The notes: generated by a model not told the origin, from the sequence alone. Positions 32,720 through 44,900 are shown, counted from the stretch's first letter. The stretch: 64,000 nucleotides of DNA from Dama dama (GCF_033118175.1 NC_083711.1:44836001-44900000); one strand, 5' to 3'. Numbers and translations are program-made.

Positions 32720-35514
32720 TAAGTGAAAAATGAACTGTGTTCAGATTCTGAAATTACTGAGAGATTTCAAGTATTTGCAGTAGCAACTCAGCAGAAACCT
32801 TTACCATTTTTTAATCTAAGTCTCTCCCATTGCCACATTTAAACCATAGGCCACTGTTATTTAGAGTGTATACTGGAGAGAGACGCCCCATAATGGTTTC
32901 ACTGAAAATGGGACATGGAACTTGCCACTGTTGGTAGGTAGTCCTAAATTAAAAGGTTTTTAAAGACTGAAATTTTTTATTTTAATTAGAGAAGTAAGCA
33001 ATACAAGTACACAAAACATTTAAATTTGATTTTCCAAATTTTATTTTACCAAAGAGTCCTTTTTGGTGATTGTAGTTTTCTCATTTCTACCTGCTGCTGT
33101 GGAGAATTGTTCAGTGTGGCACTCCTAAATTCAGGTTGGCCTCAGTCCCTCCATGGAACCCTAAAAGTTGTCTATATTGATTCTCTTTTGGCCACTAGAC
33201 TGACTAGACACATACCTGGCAATGTTAAAACTCTTCAGTAACCAGCTAGTTGTATTAATCTTTATTTTATCCTATAATAATGTTTATAATTAATAGTGTT
33301 CATGAGCTTGCTATCATTCTCTTCTTTCCTTTCTCTACTCACCTTTGTATTTGAGGATCCAGTGTGCTTTGAAATTTTCACCTCCTTTCCTTTAAGCTGC
33401 AATTTGTACTCTATCTCTTATACTGCCTTAAATTGCCTAAAACAATTTGGTACTTAACACTTAAAATGTTTCTAACATCAGCTAGTACACATGTGTGTCA
33501 TGTCTAGCTATTTATTGTAATCTTCCAGTGAGAAACAGAATTTGCAGTTTTTCTCCTGTTACAGCATCTGTGACTTGTGAACCCCACATTTAATTACTAA
33601 ATCATGGAAAATTCAGTATTCACTAATTTCACCTATATAATATATCTAGTTTATCTGTCATAGCTTTGGGAAGGTTTCTCTTGGTCTGTCCTTGTGCCCA
33701 GCAACAAACTTTTCCCTGCTTCTATTGTTTTTATTTATTTATTTTTTTCTTTCGCAAAGCATTCATTTCAGTCTTTTGAATTTGGCTTGCTACAAAGTTA
33801 GCAACCCATTGGCCCAAAATTTATGAGAATCACATTGATTTTCTGGTTACTAGTGTTTTGACTTTGACCTCTTCAAATTAGAAATATATTGATATGTTTA
33901 ACATTTAATCTTTTATGAACTCTTATGAACTCTTTATTTTTTTAAGTAAGTTGGAAGGACTTCATTTGTCTCTGTGCAGCTTGTAATCCAACAGGTTTCG
34001 TGATTATTAATTATGAAATTATTTTGTTTAAACATCTACAGTATCATGAACATCTCTCCTTATAATATTCTGTCATTAAACCATAGGTTTCTTGCCCACA
34101 ATATTGTATTGTTCACACTACAATGTTACTAATAGAGTTTCCCTTTCAAATTATAAAATATATTTTCCTGTTTTAATGAGCTTTTTTCTCATTGGGGGAA
34201 ATAAATTTCCACACATTTAAACCACAAAGAACACTGTAAATAGCATACTTCACTTGACTGACGAGGCTATTTTGATTTTTAATTTAAATGTCATGGGGTC
34301 AGTATTAATTTCTATCATATTTTCCTTTCGTTCAACTTGAGTCTTCAGATGAACAAACATTGTTTTTAGAGTTTAATTTTTAGAGTTTAATTTTAGAGTT
34401 TAATTTTGGTTTTATCTTATTCTGCCACTATTATTAAAGGAATTATATTAAACCATGTGGGTTTTCTAATCTTAGTTGTAAATTCTCATTCTCAAAAGTG
34501 ATCATTTGATTTTTAAAAATAATTTTTTCAGCATGCCTTATTAATTTCTAACTGTGGCTTTGAAATAACCAAATACAGATTTCTAAAATAATCAAAAGAA
34601 AAGTATATCAAGCAGATAGATATTTCTAGTGATTTTGTGTTTTGTTAAGTGAGCTACATATTGAGTAACTGTAATTGTAGTCTAACTGTGTCATGGCATA
34701 TAATAAGAGGGTATAGACATTTTTATGATAATTAATTTATAATTAATGTTTATATTACTTTACAATGTTTTCAAATATTAGTAGTTTAAAGTTATTCATT
34801 TAAGAAGAGGTAATTAGGAAGGCAAATGTGACTGAAATAAATATTAAGGTACCATAACAGAATCACATGGTTCAAATGTCTTTTTCTAATTGATGGTCAA
34901 TCCTAAATGTTAAAACATGAGTTAGAAAAAAAGTCCATCAAATATAATAGCCTTAAATATTATTTTTTCTCCTAGCATTATGAAAGAGTCTTCTTCATTA
35001 TTTGTTTTTAATATGCTATCACTGTGAAAAATGGTGAAACCATTTACAGTTTATCACTTTCAGTTATTATACTGGAATTTGAATGATATTGATTCTCTAA
35101 TGTCTACCCAAGCCTTATACAAGTCTAAAAGAGGCAGTAAAACTATAAGAGCATTTAGATTAGTGGTTACTGTTTTAGCAACCTCTCTCCGTTTACGTAT
35201 TTTTACTATATTCATTTTCACTAAACCTGAAGGCAATACTCATGTTAACATTGTTATGGATTTTAGGAAATAGCTGTAACTAAGTCATCAGTAGTTTTAC
35301 TACATGTCAGATAGTCAAAATTGGGGAAAAATCAAATAAAAAATATGTTTTATGTTTTAACTAATTACACTGATCATTTGAACAAAGTAAGGATGATGTA
35401 TTTCTGCCATCATACATTCTTATTTTTTTAATTCAAGTTAATATAGTCAGTGATACTTTCATTTTGGTGAACACATACCTAAATATTTTACATATAACAT
35501 ATATTTGTAAAACT
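32720..35514. other. Long AT-rich stretch, one short tandem repeat
   Basis: About 2.8 kb without recognisable repeats beyond the 15-base array at 34362-34408. The open frames at 33026-33241 and 35031-35273 have no supporting evidence. Confidence 0.5.
34362..34408. repeat. Three-copy tandem repeat of a 14-15-base unit
   Basis: The unit TTTTTAGAGTTTAA occurs three times in tandem with one-base length variation and a partial fourth start. Confidence 0.92.
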
Positions 35515-35525
35515 AATACATGTAT

Positions 35526-35654
35526 ATGGAGAAGAAAATGACAACCCACTCCAGCAGTCTTGTCTGGAAAATCCCATGAACGAAAGAGCCTGGAAGGGCT
35601 ACAGTTCATGGGGTCACAAAGAGTCAGACATGACTGAGCGACTCACACACACAC
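35526..35654 (+). mobile_element. 5'-truncated Bov-tA SINE
   Basis: GGAGAAGAAAATGACAACCC through GACTGAGCGACTC, ending in an (AC)n tail, is the 3' part of the SINE. AATACATGTAT at 35515-35525 and AATCCATGTAT at 35655-35665 form the target duplication. Confidence 0.93.
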
Positions 35655-35812
35655 AATCCATGTATTACACATGGAAGTTACTTATCCTTAGTAAATGATC
35701 ATTTAATACTTCCTAGGCTGTTTAAGCAAAATGGCTGTCTGAGGAGGCCTTACAAATAGCTGTAAAAAGACGAGAAGCGAAAAGCAATGGAGAAAAGGAG
35801 AGATATACCCAT

Positions 35813-37691
35813 TTGAATGCAGAGTTCCAAAGAATAGCAAGGAGAGATAAGAAAGCCTTCCTCAGTGATAAGTGCAAAGAACTAGAGGAAAACTATAGAA
35901 TGGGAAAGACTACAGATCTCTTCAAGAAAATGAGAGATACCAAGGGAACATTTCATGCAAAGATGGGCTCAATAAAAGACAGAAATGGTATGGACGTAAC
36001 AGAAGCAGAAGATATTAAGAAGAGGTTGCAAGAATACACAGAAGAACTGTACAAAAAAGACATTCATGACCCAGATAATCACGATGGTGTGATCAGTCAC
36101 CTCGAGCTGGACATCCTGGAATGTAAAGTCAAGTGGGCCTTAGGAAACATTACTATGAACAAAACTAGTGGAGATGATGGAATTCCAGTTGAGCTATTTC
36201 AAATCCAAAAAGATCATGCTGTGAAAGTGCTGCACTCAATATGTCAGTAAATTTGGAAAACTCAGCAGTGGCCACAGGACTGAAAAAGGTCAGTTTTCTT
36301 TTTTTTTTTAAATTTTATTTATTTTTTTTAATTATTATTATTATTTTTTTTCCAGTGGGTTTTGTCATACATTGATATGAATCAGCCATGGATTTACATG
36401 TATTCCCAATCCCGATCCCCCCTCCCACCTCCCTCTCCACCCGATTCCTCTGGGTCTTCCCATTGCACCAGGCCGGAGCACTTGTCTTGTGCATCCCACC
36501 TGGGCTGGTGATCTGTTTCACCATAGACAGTATACATGCTGTTCTTTTGAAATATCCCACCTTCACATTCTCCCACAAAGTTCAAAAGTCTGTTCTGTAT
36601 TTCTGTGTCTCTTTTTCTGTTCTGCATATAGGGTTATCGTTATCACCTTTCTAAATTCCATATACATGTGTCAGTGTGCTGTAATGTTCTTTATCTTTCT
36701 GGCTTACTTCACTCTGTATAAGGGGCTCCAGCTTTCATTCCAATCCCCAAAAAAAGCAATGCCACAGAATGCTCAAACTCCAGCCCAATTGCACTCGTCT
36801 CACACGGTGGTAAAGTAATGCTCAATATTCTCAAAGCCAGGCTTCAGCAATACGTGAACTGTGAGCTTCCAGATGTTCAAGCTGGTTTTAGAAAGGCAGA
36901 GGAACCAGAGATGAAACTGCCAACATCTGTTGGATCATCAAAAAAGCAAGAGAGTTCCAGAAAAACATCTTTCTGCTTTATTGACTATGCCAAAGCCTTT
37001 GACTGTGTGGATCACAATAAACTGTGGAAAATTCTGAAAGAGATGGGAATGAATACCAGACCACCTGACCTGCCTCTTGAGAAATCTGTATGCAGGTCAG
37101 GAAGCAACAGTTAGAACTGGACATGTAACAACAGACTGGTTCCAAATAGAAAAAGGAGTACGTCAAGGCTGTATATTGTCACCCTGCTTATTTAACTTAT
37201 ATGCAGAGTACATCATGAGAAACGCTGGGCTGGAAGAAGCACAAGCTGGAATCAAGATTGCCGGGAGAAATACCAATAACCTCAGATATGCAGATGACAC
37301 GACCTCTATGGCAGAAAGTGAAGAAGAATTAAAGAGCTTCTTGATGAAAGTGAAAGAGGAGAGTGAAAAAGTTGGCTTAAAGCTCAACATTCAGAAAACT
37401 AAGATCATGGCATCTGGTCCCATCACTTCATGGCAAATAGATAGGTAAACAGTGGAAACAGTGTCAGACTTTATTTTTTTGGGCTCCAAAATCACTGCAG
37501 ATTGTGAATGCAGCCTTGAAATTAAAAAAAGACGCTTACTCCTTGGAAGGAAAGTTATAACCAACCTAGACAGCATATTAAAAAGCAGAGACATTACACT
37601 ATTAATAAAGGTCCGTCTAGTCAAGGCTATGGTTTTACCAGTGGTCATGTACGGATGTGAGAGTTGGACTATAAAGAAAGCTGAGCACTGA
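35813..37691 (+). pseudogene. BovB polyprotein remnant: linker and reverse transcriptase, disrupted
   Basis: The linker region is open for 145 codons at 35813-36250, ending in a stop near the L1 insertion. After the L1, palm sequence follows: motif A at 36977-37003 and YADD at 37287-37298. These are in different frames because an extra GAAT is duplicated near 37050. A further stop at 37446-37448 precedes a post-catalytic frame at 37452-37691. The endonuclease is absent by truncation. It has at least one stop, one frameshift and one large insertion; non-functional. Confidence 0.9.
36299..36728 (-). mobile_element. 5'-truncated ruminant L1 nested in BovB
   Basis: Poly-T and ATT-rich sequence is followed by GTTTTGTCATACATTGATAT, GAATCAGCCATGG, C-rich sequence and TGGCTTACTTCACTCTGTAT, the reverse complement of the young L1 3' UTR. 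Removing it rejoins BovB at GGTCAGTTTTC/ATTCCAATCCC. CAGTTTTC (36291-36298) and CAGCTTTC (36729-36736) look like a target duplication, but L1 itself reads CCAGTTTCATCC here, so microhomology blurs the junction. Confidence 0.92.
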
Positions 37692-38082
37692 AGAATTGAT
37701 GCTTTTGAACTGTGGTGTTGGAGAAGACTCTTGAGAGTCCCTTGGACTGCAAGGTGATCCAACCAGTCCATCCTAAATGAGATCAGTCCTGAGTTTTCAT
37801 TGGAAGGACTGATGTTGAAGCTGAAACTCCAATGCTTTGGCCACCTGATTCGAAGAGCTGACTCATTTGAAAAGTTTCTGATGTTGGGAAAGATTGAAGG
37901 CAGGAGGAGAAGGGGATGACAGAGGATGAGATGGTTGGATAGCATCACTGACTCAATGGACATGAGTTTGGGTAAACTCCAGGAGTTGGTGATGGACAGG
38001 GAGGCCTTGCGTGCTGCAGTTCATGGAGCTGCAAACAGTCGGACACCACTGACAGACTGAACTGAACTGAAGACTGTATAAG

Positions 38083-39175
38083 AGCATAGAATATTTAAAT
38101 ATCTTTGAAATACAGCTTATAAAGATAGTATATCAAAGTTAGATTGTCTTGAAGCATCGTATTTCATTTCATATAAGAGATTTCATTCTAAATATTTCAG
38201 CTCTCCTTACAAATAGTTTTATATTTTCAAACATAGCTTGATTTCAGTTACTGCAATATAATTATTTTTATCTGAGGATATTGTTAATTTTACATAGGAA
38301 ATCTCATTAGTGAAAATGGATATGTAATGTCATACCATAGAACACCTTCACTATGCAAAGTTGCTAAAGCAGTACAGAACAAACCTCCTAAGGAAAATTT
38401 GATATAGCTTTCCTATGCTTTTCCAGACCTATTTTCAACACTGCTAAAAGGGGGGAAATTCAAGAAAGCACTGAAGAGGCCGCCTCACCAGACCCTGATG
38501 TTACTTCTCTGGATGTACATGCTGCAGCTCCATAGGTGCCAGGTTGGAAAAGTTTCTAGGAAAACAAAATGTTCATTAGTAACTTTTTTTATGTAGAAAA
38601 ACTATTTTTCTATGAGAGCCTGTCTTTTAGACACCAGAATTAAATATATTAAAAAGTCTGTATGTTTAGTTTTTTTTTAATATCTGTGAAAAACATCTGG
38701 CTTCTCAAAAATATTTTTGAAATGTAATGGTTCTAAAGCATGCAAAATAATTTATTTAGAAAATGTCATGGTTCCGTTTTATGCAAATTTTTAAAAAATC
38801 AAGCTGTTAACAACCCATTATAATGATAGAGTGTGAAGTTGAATTATTATAAAATTCTGTATCACCTTTTTCAAGATTTTTACATATACTACGTGAAAGG
38901 CAGTAGGTAGTTTCTATAATGCTGATTTTTTCTATATCTCAGGCTCAAGGAAAAGCATATTATTGCTCTTGATTTTAAACGAAAGTTTAAACATATGCAT
39001 TATTTACATAATGCTGTTAATTATCTATTACTGGAAAGACTCCAGAGATAGGTCAGTGAGTTAGCAAAGTGACTTTAAAAGGACATTTTTTCTTTCTAGG
39101 ACTAATCTCAAAACCTATATTTCAGATTTTATAGACTTTGAAATTGCAATGAGTCTGCACTCAGAATATTGCAGT
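38083..39175. other. Mostly featureless stretch with one exon-like segment
   Basis: AT-rich apart from the more GC-rich segment near 38427-38535, described separately. Confidence 0.5.
38427..38535 (+). other. Exon-like segment after a splice-acceptor-like sequence (weak)
   Basis: CTATGCTTTTCCAG ends at 38426 as a reasonable acceptor. About 35 open codons follow, rich in Glu, Asp, Pro and Ala, stopping at TAG 38533-38535. Base composition is clearly less AT-rich than the flanks and the segment contains a CpG. The translation matches no family I know. A terminal coding exon, a pseudogene fragment and chance all remain possible. Confidence 0.2.
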
Positions 39176-39178
39176 GGA

Positions 39179-39363
39179 AGTGAAAGTTGCTTGGTCATGC
39201 CCAACTCTTTGTGACTCCATGAACTGTGTAGCCCACGGAATTCTCCAGGCCAGAATACTGGAGTGGTTAGCTGTTCCCTTCTCCAGGGGATCTTCCCAAC
39301 TCAGGTATCAAACCCAGATCTCCTCCACTGTAGGTGGATTCTTTACCAGCTGAGCCACAAGGC
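39179..39363 (-). mobile_element. Bov-tA SINE, diverged
   Basis: GTGAAAGTTGCTTGGTCATG through CCAGCTGAGCCACAAGGC is a nearly full-length Bov-tA in reverse complement; the terminal GAAGC of the head is missing. No clear target duplication was seen. Confidence 0.92.
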
Positions 39364-39521
39364 TTTTAGTAAAAAGAAGTGACAATAATTCTGTGATTAG
39401 AGGTTGTGCAAAATAAATATGAGTTAAATAATTTTTAAATTATGAGTTAAATAATTTTAAAAAATAATTTTAAATAACATTTTTTTTAATATAGTCAAGA
39501 TTTTTAAAGGCATATTTGCCT

Positions 39522-39655
39522 AGTTGATCTCTGGGTCAGAAAGATCCTCTGGAGAAGGAAATTGCAACCCACTCCGGTATTCTTGCCTGGAAAATTACAT
39601 GGACAGAGGAGCCTGGAAGGCTACAGTTCCTGGGGTTGCAAGGAGTCAGACATGC
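39522..39655 (+). mobile_element. 5'-truncated Bov-tA SINE
   Basis: It starts in the B-box region (GTTGATCTCTGGGTCAG) and runs through the Bov-A body to AGGAGTCAGACATG with a short CA-rich tail. The head is lost. Confidence 0.9.
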
Positions 39656-39784
39656 ACACAATCAAAATATATAAATATGAAGAATGAAAAAAATTAACTA
39701 TGGTTATAATTAAAGAACTAATAAATTAATTTTTAAACAAAAATATCAAAGAAAAGCAATAGCTAATATTCCTGACATTTTAAA

Positions 39785-40719
39785 GTCTTTTTTAAATTTG
39801 TATTTTATACTGAAATATAGTTTATTTACAATGTTGTTAGTTTCAGGTGTACACCAAAGTGTTTCAGTTATACATATGCATATGTCTATTCTTTTTCAAA
39901 TTCTTTCCTGAATATGTTGCTACAGAATATTGAGTAGAGTTCCCTGTACTATGCAGCAGGGCCTGTTGATTATCTATTTTATATATAGTGGTGTATATAT
40001 GTTAATCCCCAAATCCTAATATATCCCTCCACCCTACCTTTCCCCTTTCGTAACCATAAGTTTGTTTGCTGTATATGTGAGTGTGTTTCTGTTTTCTAAA
40101 TAAGTCCACTTACATCGTTTTTTAAGATTCCACTCGTAAGTGGTATCGTAGGAATTCTGTCTGTGTCTCACTTAATTCAGTAACCTCTGGGTCCATCCAT
40201 GTTGCTGCGAATGGGTTTACTTCATTCTTTTATTTTTAATTTTAAATTCATTTTTAATTGAAGGATTATTTCCTTACAGAATTGTGTTGGTTTTTACCAG
40301 ATATCAGCGTGAATCAGCCACGAGTACGTGTATGTCCGCTCCCTCCTGAAGCTCCCTCTCCGCCCCGCCCCTCTAGGTTGTTAGCGCCCTGGTTTGAGTG
40401 CCCTGAGTCACACGGTGTATTTCCTTCTTTCATGGCTGAGTATTATTTCTGTATGTGTGTGTGTTGGCATGTGTGTATGTACATCCTCTAGATGTGTTCC
40501 TCTGTCGATGGACATTGAGGTCACTCCTATGTGTTAGTTATTGTAAACAGTGCCAGGACACTATGTTGGTGCATTTATCTTTTCAAATTATGGTTTTCTT
40601 CAGATGTATGCTCAGGAATGAGATTGCTGGATCATATGATGTCTCAATATTTAGTATTTTATAGAACCTCCATACTGTTCTCTATAATGTATGTCCCAAT
40701 TTACATTCCCACCAACAGT
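39785..40719 (-). mobile_element. 5'-truncated L1 with perfect 13-base target duplication
   Basis: The plus strand reads the reverse complement of the artiodactyl L1 3' UTR from its 3' end (ACTGAAATATAGTTTATTTA) to ATTCCCACCAACAG. CTGACATTTTAAA is duplicated perfectly at 39772-39784 and 40720-40732. A second, separate L1 3' end is nested at 40231-40420. Confidence 0.95.
40231..40420 (-). mobile_element. Second L1 3' end nested inside the L1
   Basis: TTTTAATTGAAGGATTATTT, AATTGTGTTGGTTTTTACC, GTGAATCAGCCACGAG and the C-rich CTCCGCCCCGCCCCTC repeat an L1 3' terminus within an L1 3' UTR. TTCATTCTTT (40221-40230) and TTCCTTCTTT (40421-40430) are a probable target duplication. The unusually CpG-rich C-tract contrasts with the surrounding DNA. 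Confidence 0.85.
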
Positions 40720-40732
40720 CTGACATTTTAAA

Positions 40733-41880
40733 TCTGAAATATTAAGTGCACAAAATGGAAGAATTATCTTTGCATATATACAAGAGCTAATGTTAAAATA
40801 ATATATATCTACATGTCTGTTATATTGTGAAACTTCTAAAGTTTTGGCTGTCTTTAATTGCTTATCTCTGTTAACTTTTTAAGAGAAAAATCAGTGGTCT
40901 ATATATGATTTATAGCCTTTGACACTTGACTTGTTTTATAATTATTGTTTCAAGAGAGTTTATTTTTCTTGTTATTATTTTTCTTTCACTAACATTTTAG
41001 TGAGAACTCCTAGAGAGAAGTGATTATGTCTCAATATACAATTTAAATTTCTGTCTCGTATGAGATCTAATATGTTTTCACATTTTAATTCTTAGAAAGT
41101 TTGTTGATAGAACTAAGTGTACAAAGTCAGGCATTAATAACAGTACTTGGCCAAAAAAAGTGCTTTATTGACTTGTGTGAAAATAGACCATCAGCTCCTA
41201 ACATTTTTTGCCAATTCAAAACCATTTATGAGTCTCTCTGCCCTAGATAATGTAAAGCAACTTTAGCAAATATATGTGTCTACTCTCTCTTCTTGCTGGC
41301 CTAAAACAATCCTGATTTGGACAGAATTATAATGGTGATCCAAAGCGTACTATAAAATTCTAAGTTTTTCATACTTCATTGGCTATATACTCAATGAAAC
41401 TGAAGTTCCAGTAATCATACTTATTTAAAAATAAAGTAAACAATGATTTAGGATTCTTTCTTTTCTATGAGACAAATATGGCTGTTTGAAGTTCTGTAGA
41501 ATATAGTATGAATCAGCAAAAATGAAGAGACAAGGCAGCAATATTTAAGGGGAAAATGGACCAATGAACAGAATTCCCTAACAACTTAAGATATAGAAGA
41601 ACCAATGAATTAACCTGTTATTGAGTATATAACTTTATTAATGTGGTAAACATTATTTTAATGAAAAAGAAAGGGTCTTAAATAGGTCAGCTTCAGGAGT
41701 TCATAGTGACAAATGAAGATAAGCAATAATTCTACAAATATCTGTTCCCAGTGAATGAAGTAGATCTCCAAAGAGGTTGTAAGAAAGAATTGTAGTCCCT
41801 TAGAAAGTCTAGCAATTAAGAGCTAATTTAGTTCAACCCTCTCATGTGTCCCCTAAGAAAACTATTTATTTACATCTCTC
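40733..41880. other. Stretch with no supported feature
   Basis: AT-rich; nothing recognised. Confidence 0.5.
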
Positions 41881-43587
41881 AGTCAGTCAGTCAGTTCAAT
41901 CCTTCACTTGTGTCTGACTCTTTGTGACCCCATGGACTGCAGCACGCCATACCTCCCTGTCCATCACCAATTACCAGAGCTTGCTCAAACTCATGTTCAT
42001 TGAGTCGGTGATGCCATCCAACCGTCTCATCCTCTGTCTCCCTTTTTCTTCCCACCTTCAGTCTTTCCCAACATCAGGGTCTTTTCAAATGAGTCAGTTC
42101 TTTGCATCAGGTAGCCAAAAGTGTTGTAGCTTCAGCTTCATTATCAGTTCTTCCAGTGAATAGTCAGGGCTGATTTCCTTTAAGATGGACTGGTTGGATC
42201 CCCTTGCAGCCCAAGGGACTCTTGAGAGTCTTTTCCAACACCACAGTTCAAAAGCGTCAATTATTCGATGTTCAGCTCTCTTTATGGTCCACATCTCACA
42301 TGCATACATCACTAATGGAAAAACCATAGCTTTGACTAGACGGACCTTTGTTGGCAAAGTAATGTTTCTGCTTTTCAATATGCTGTCTAGGTTTGTTATA
42401 GCTTTTCTCCCAAGGAGTAAGCGTCTTTCAATTTCATGGCTGCAGTCACCAACTGTGGTGATTTTGGAGCCCAAGAAAATAAAGTATCTCACTGTTCCAT
42501 TGTTTCCCTATCCATTTGCCATGAAGTGATGGGACTGGATGCCATGATCATTTTTTGAATGTTGAGTTTTAAGACAGCTTTTTCACTCTCCTCTTTCAAT
42601 TCCATCAAGAGGCTCTTTAGTTCCTCTTCACTTTCTGCCATAGGGTGTTGTCATCTGCATAGCTGAGGTTATTGGTATTTCTCCTGGCAATCTTGATTCC
42701 AGCTTTTGCTTCATCCAGCCTGGCATTTTGCATGGTGTGCTCTGCATGTAAGTTAAATATGCAGGTGACAATATATAGCCTTGTTGTACTCCTTTCCCAA
42801 TTTGGAACTGGTCTGTCATTCCACATCCAGTTCTAATTATTGCTTCTTGACCTCCATACAGATTTCTCAGGAGGCAGGTCAGGTGGTCTGGTATTCCTTG
42901 TTGTGATACACAACAGTCAAAGGCTTTGGTGTAATCAATAAAGCAGAAATAGATGTTTTTTCTGGAACTCTCTTGGTTTTTCTATCATCCAATGGATGTT
43001 GGCAATTTGATTTCTGATTCCTCTGGCTTTCTAAATCCATCTTGAACATCTGAAAGTTCACAGTTCACATACTGTTGAAGCCAGGCTTGGAGAATTTTGA
43101 GCATTACTTTGCTAGTGTGTGAGATGAGTGCATTTGTGGAGAAGCATGAACCTTCTTTGGCATTGCCTTTCTTTGGGATTGGAATGAAGACTGACCTTTT
43201 CCTGTGGCCACTGCTGAGTTTTCCATATTTTCTGGCAGATTGAGTGTGGTACTTTAACAGCATCATCTTTTAGGATTTTAAATAACTCAACTGGAATTCC
43301 ATCACCTCCACTATTTTTGTTCTTAGTGATATTCTGAAGGCTCACTTGACTTCGCATTCCAGGATGTCTGGCTCTAGGTGAGTGATCACACCATCATGAT
43401 TTTCTGGTTCATGAAGATCTTTTTTGTATAGTTCTGTATATTCTTGCCACCTCTTCTTAATATCTTCTTCTTCTGTTAGGTCCATACCATTTCTGTCCTT
43501 TATTGTGCCCATCTTTGCATGAAATGTTCCCTCGATATCTCTAATTTTCTTGAGGATATCTCTAGTCTCTCCCATTTTATCGTTTTT
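41881..43587 (-). mobile_element. 1.7-kb BovB LINE, antisense
   Basis: It runs from AGTCAGTCAGTCAGTTCAAT, the 3' terminus on the plus strand, through the reverse transcriptase to the TAGTCTCTCCCATTTTATCG region between endonuclease and RT. It is 5'-truncated. Together with the sense copy at 35727-38070 it forms a large inverted pair with a 3.8-kb spacer. Confidence 0.95.
42094..43587 (-). pseudogene. BovB linker and reverse-transcriptase remnant, disrupted
   Basis: Reading right to left: linker (43342-43587), pre-palm segment with frameshift (42985-43357), palm with the motif A region degraded (plus-strand 42895-42960), YADD intact at 42650-42661, then a 132-codon post-catalytic frame at 42094-42492. 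Neighbouring parts lie in at least four different frames, so several indels have accumulated. Only the short YADD neighbourhood is preserved; the copy is dead. Confidence 0.88.
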
Positions 43588-43599
43588 CACATTTCTATG

Positions 43600-43690
43600 A
43601 GTGTGCATATATGTATATACACTTAAACAGATATTTGTGTGTGTATATATCTGTATATATACATATATATATGTACATAAACATAATAAT
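43600..43690. repeat. TG/TA-rich low-complexity tract
   Basis: Mixed GTGTGT, TATATA and ACATAT runs (for example GTGTGTGTATATATCTG), imperfect throughout, immediately beyond the truncated BovB end. Confidence 0.8.
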
Positions 43691-44455
43691 ATTAAAAATT
43701 GAAAGATGAACTAGCTTCCTTTATTTCCCTAGAGAAGAAACTGTAAAAATTAAGCTATTAAACAAAAATGAAAGACATAAAGAAGATTTATGTAAGATTT
43801 TGGAAATTGTCAATGAAATATAAGAAAGATGAGTTTTGCTGCTACTGGTTTGTATTTTCTGATATTAATAGTGTTATTCCAACACATCATCAAATATGCT
43901 GCAGTATGTTCATCTCTGTGCAACTGTTATACATTTTCGTATATAATTCTTTCAAATATTATCTGTGTGTTTTCTCCCTTTATTCTCCGTGAAAGAGGTG
44001 TCTGTACTCCCTGTCTTCTCCCACAAAACCACTCTAGTTAGACTGGTCCAGCTGCTCCACCAAAGCAACTCCAGATTACCTGTAACACATTTTGAAATTT
44101 AGAGTCAGTTTTCAACCTTCACCTTATTTGATTTATGAACAACACTTATGCCCTTACTGAATATAACTACTCTTTTTGGAAACAAGTGTATCATTTCGCT
44201 TTCATAACATCACTTTTTTTCTTTTCCGATTTTTTTTTTTCTGGTTCTCGTCCAGGGATCAATAATTTGGCTTATATTGTCATTTATTCTCCATGTAGTT
44301 TTATTCAGTCTCAGGACTTTAAATATGTTAATGAATCCTGAATTTGTATTTCAGCCTGGACTTATCTGAACTCAGACTTGTATATATCCAGAATTACACC
44401 TGTTCAGCTTAGAGTTCTGTCAGAAATCTTCCATAATACATCCAAAACTAAAATC
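43691..44455. other. Stretch with no supported feature
   Basis: Overlapping 70-75-codon frames at 43768-44041 and one at 44135-44341 have no supporting evidence. Confidence 0.45.
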
Positions 44456-44459
44456 CTTA

Positions 44460-44740
44460 TCTACTTACTTCTTTCATAGTCATCACCATTTAATAAAAGG
44501 GAAACTCTAGTATTTCAGTATTTCTAGACAAAAATTTGAATTTATATTTGACTTCACTTTTTCTCAAACTTTATAATTGATTAAACAGCAAGTTTCTGTA
44601 GCTTTACCTTAAAAATATATTCAAAATTTGATGATCTTTAACACTATTTTTGCAACCACTCTGGTCTGTAATTAATATACTAGCCTCCTTAGATTTTCTG
44701 ATTCTGTACTTGCCATCCATCCCAATATCTAATTTAACAT
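44460..44740 (+). repeat. L2 LINE relic, sense
   Basis: TTATATTTGACTTCACTTTT, AGCTTTACCTTAAAAATATA, CAACCACTCTGGTCTG and TACTAGCCTCCTTAGATTTT follow the order of the L2 coding/3' boundary region. Strongly diverged. Confidence 0.5.
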
Positions 44741-44900
44741 TTTAGACCTGTACTGTGTAATATTACAGCAGAATTGATGAGTTCCTTGGAATGAAGTAAT
44801 CTTCACTCACGCTGTGATGTCAGAATTACACGTATGTGCAAATTGAATGAACAGCTAACTCACTTATATATCACCAAGGCTAACAAAGTTTGTGTAAGAT

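Larger units (their letters stand above)
35727..38070 (+). mobile_element. Long BovB LINE (about 1.9 kb) interrupted by an L1
   Basis: It runs from the coding linker after the endonuclease (AATGGCTGTCTGAGGAGGCC) through reverse transcriptase to the CTGAACTGAACTGA terminus. The target duplication is AGGCTGTTTAAG at 35715-35726 and AGACTGTATAAG at 38071-38082, 10 of 12 matching. A 430-base L1 piece splits it at 36299-36728. It lies opposite in orientation to the long copy at 41881-43587. Confidence 0.95.

Noticed and set aside
37163..37390. 75-codon antisense frame recurring opposite the YADD region (also 18626-18853 and 62395-62592)
   Set aside because: It recurs only because the same BovB segment recurs. 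It has no start context, partner or conservation argument independent of the sense RT.
37391..37963. 190-codon minus-strand open frame, among the longest in the window
   Set aside because: It is exactly antisense to the BovB 3' coding region. Similar shorter antisense frames occur opposite other BovB copies (4756-5103, 47583-47959, 42185-42529). It is a composition shadow, not a gene.
35727..38070. Potentially active BovB source element
   Set aside because: 5'-truncated without endonuclease, with frameshifts, a stop and an L1 insertion.
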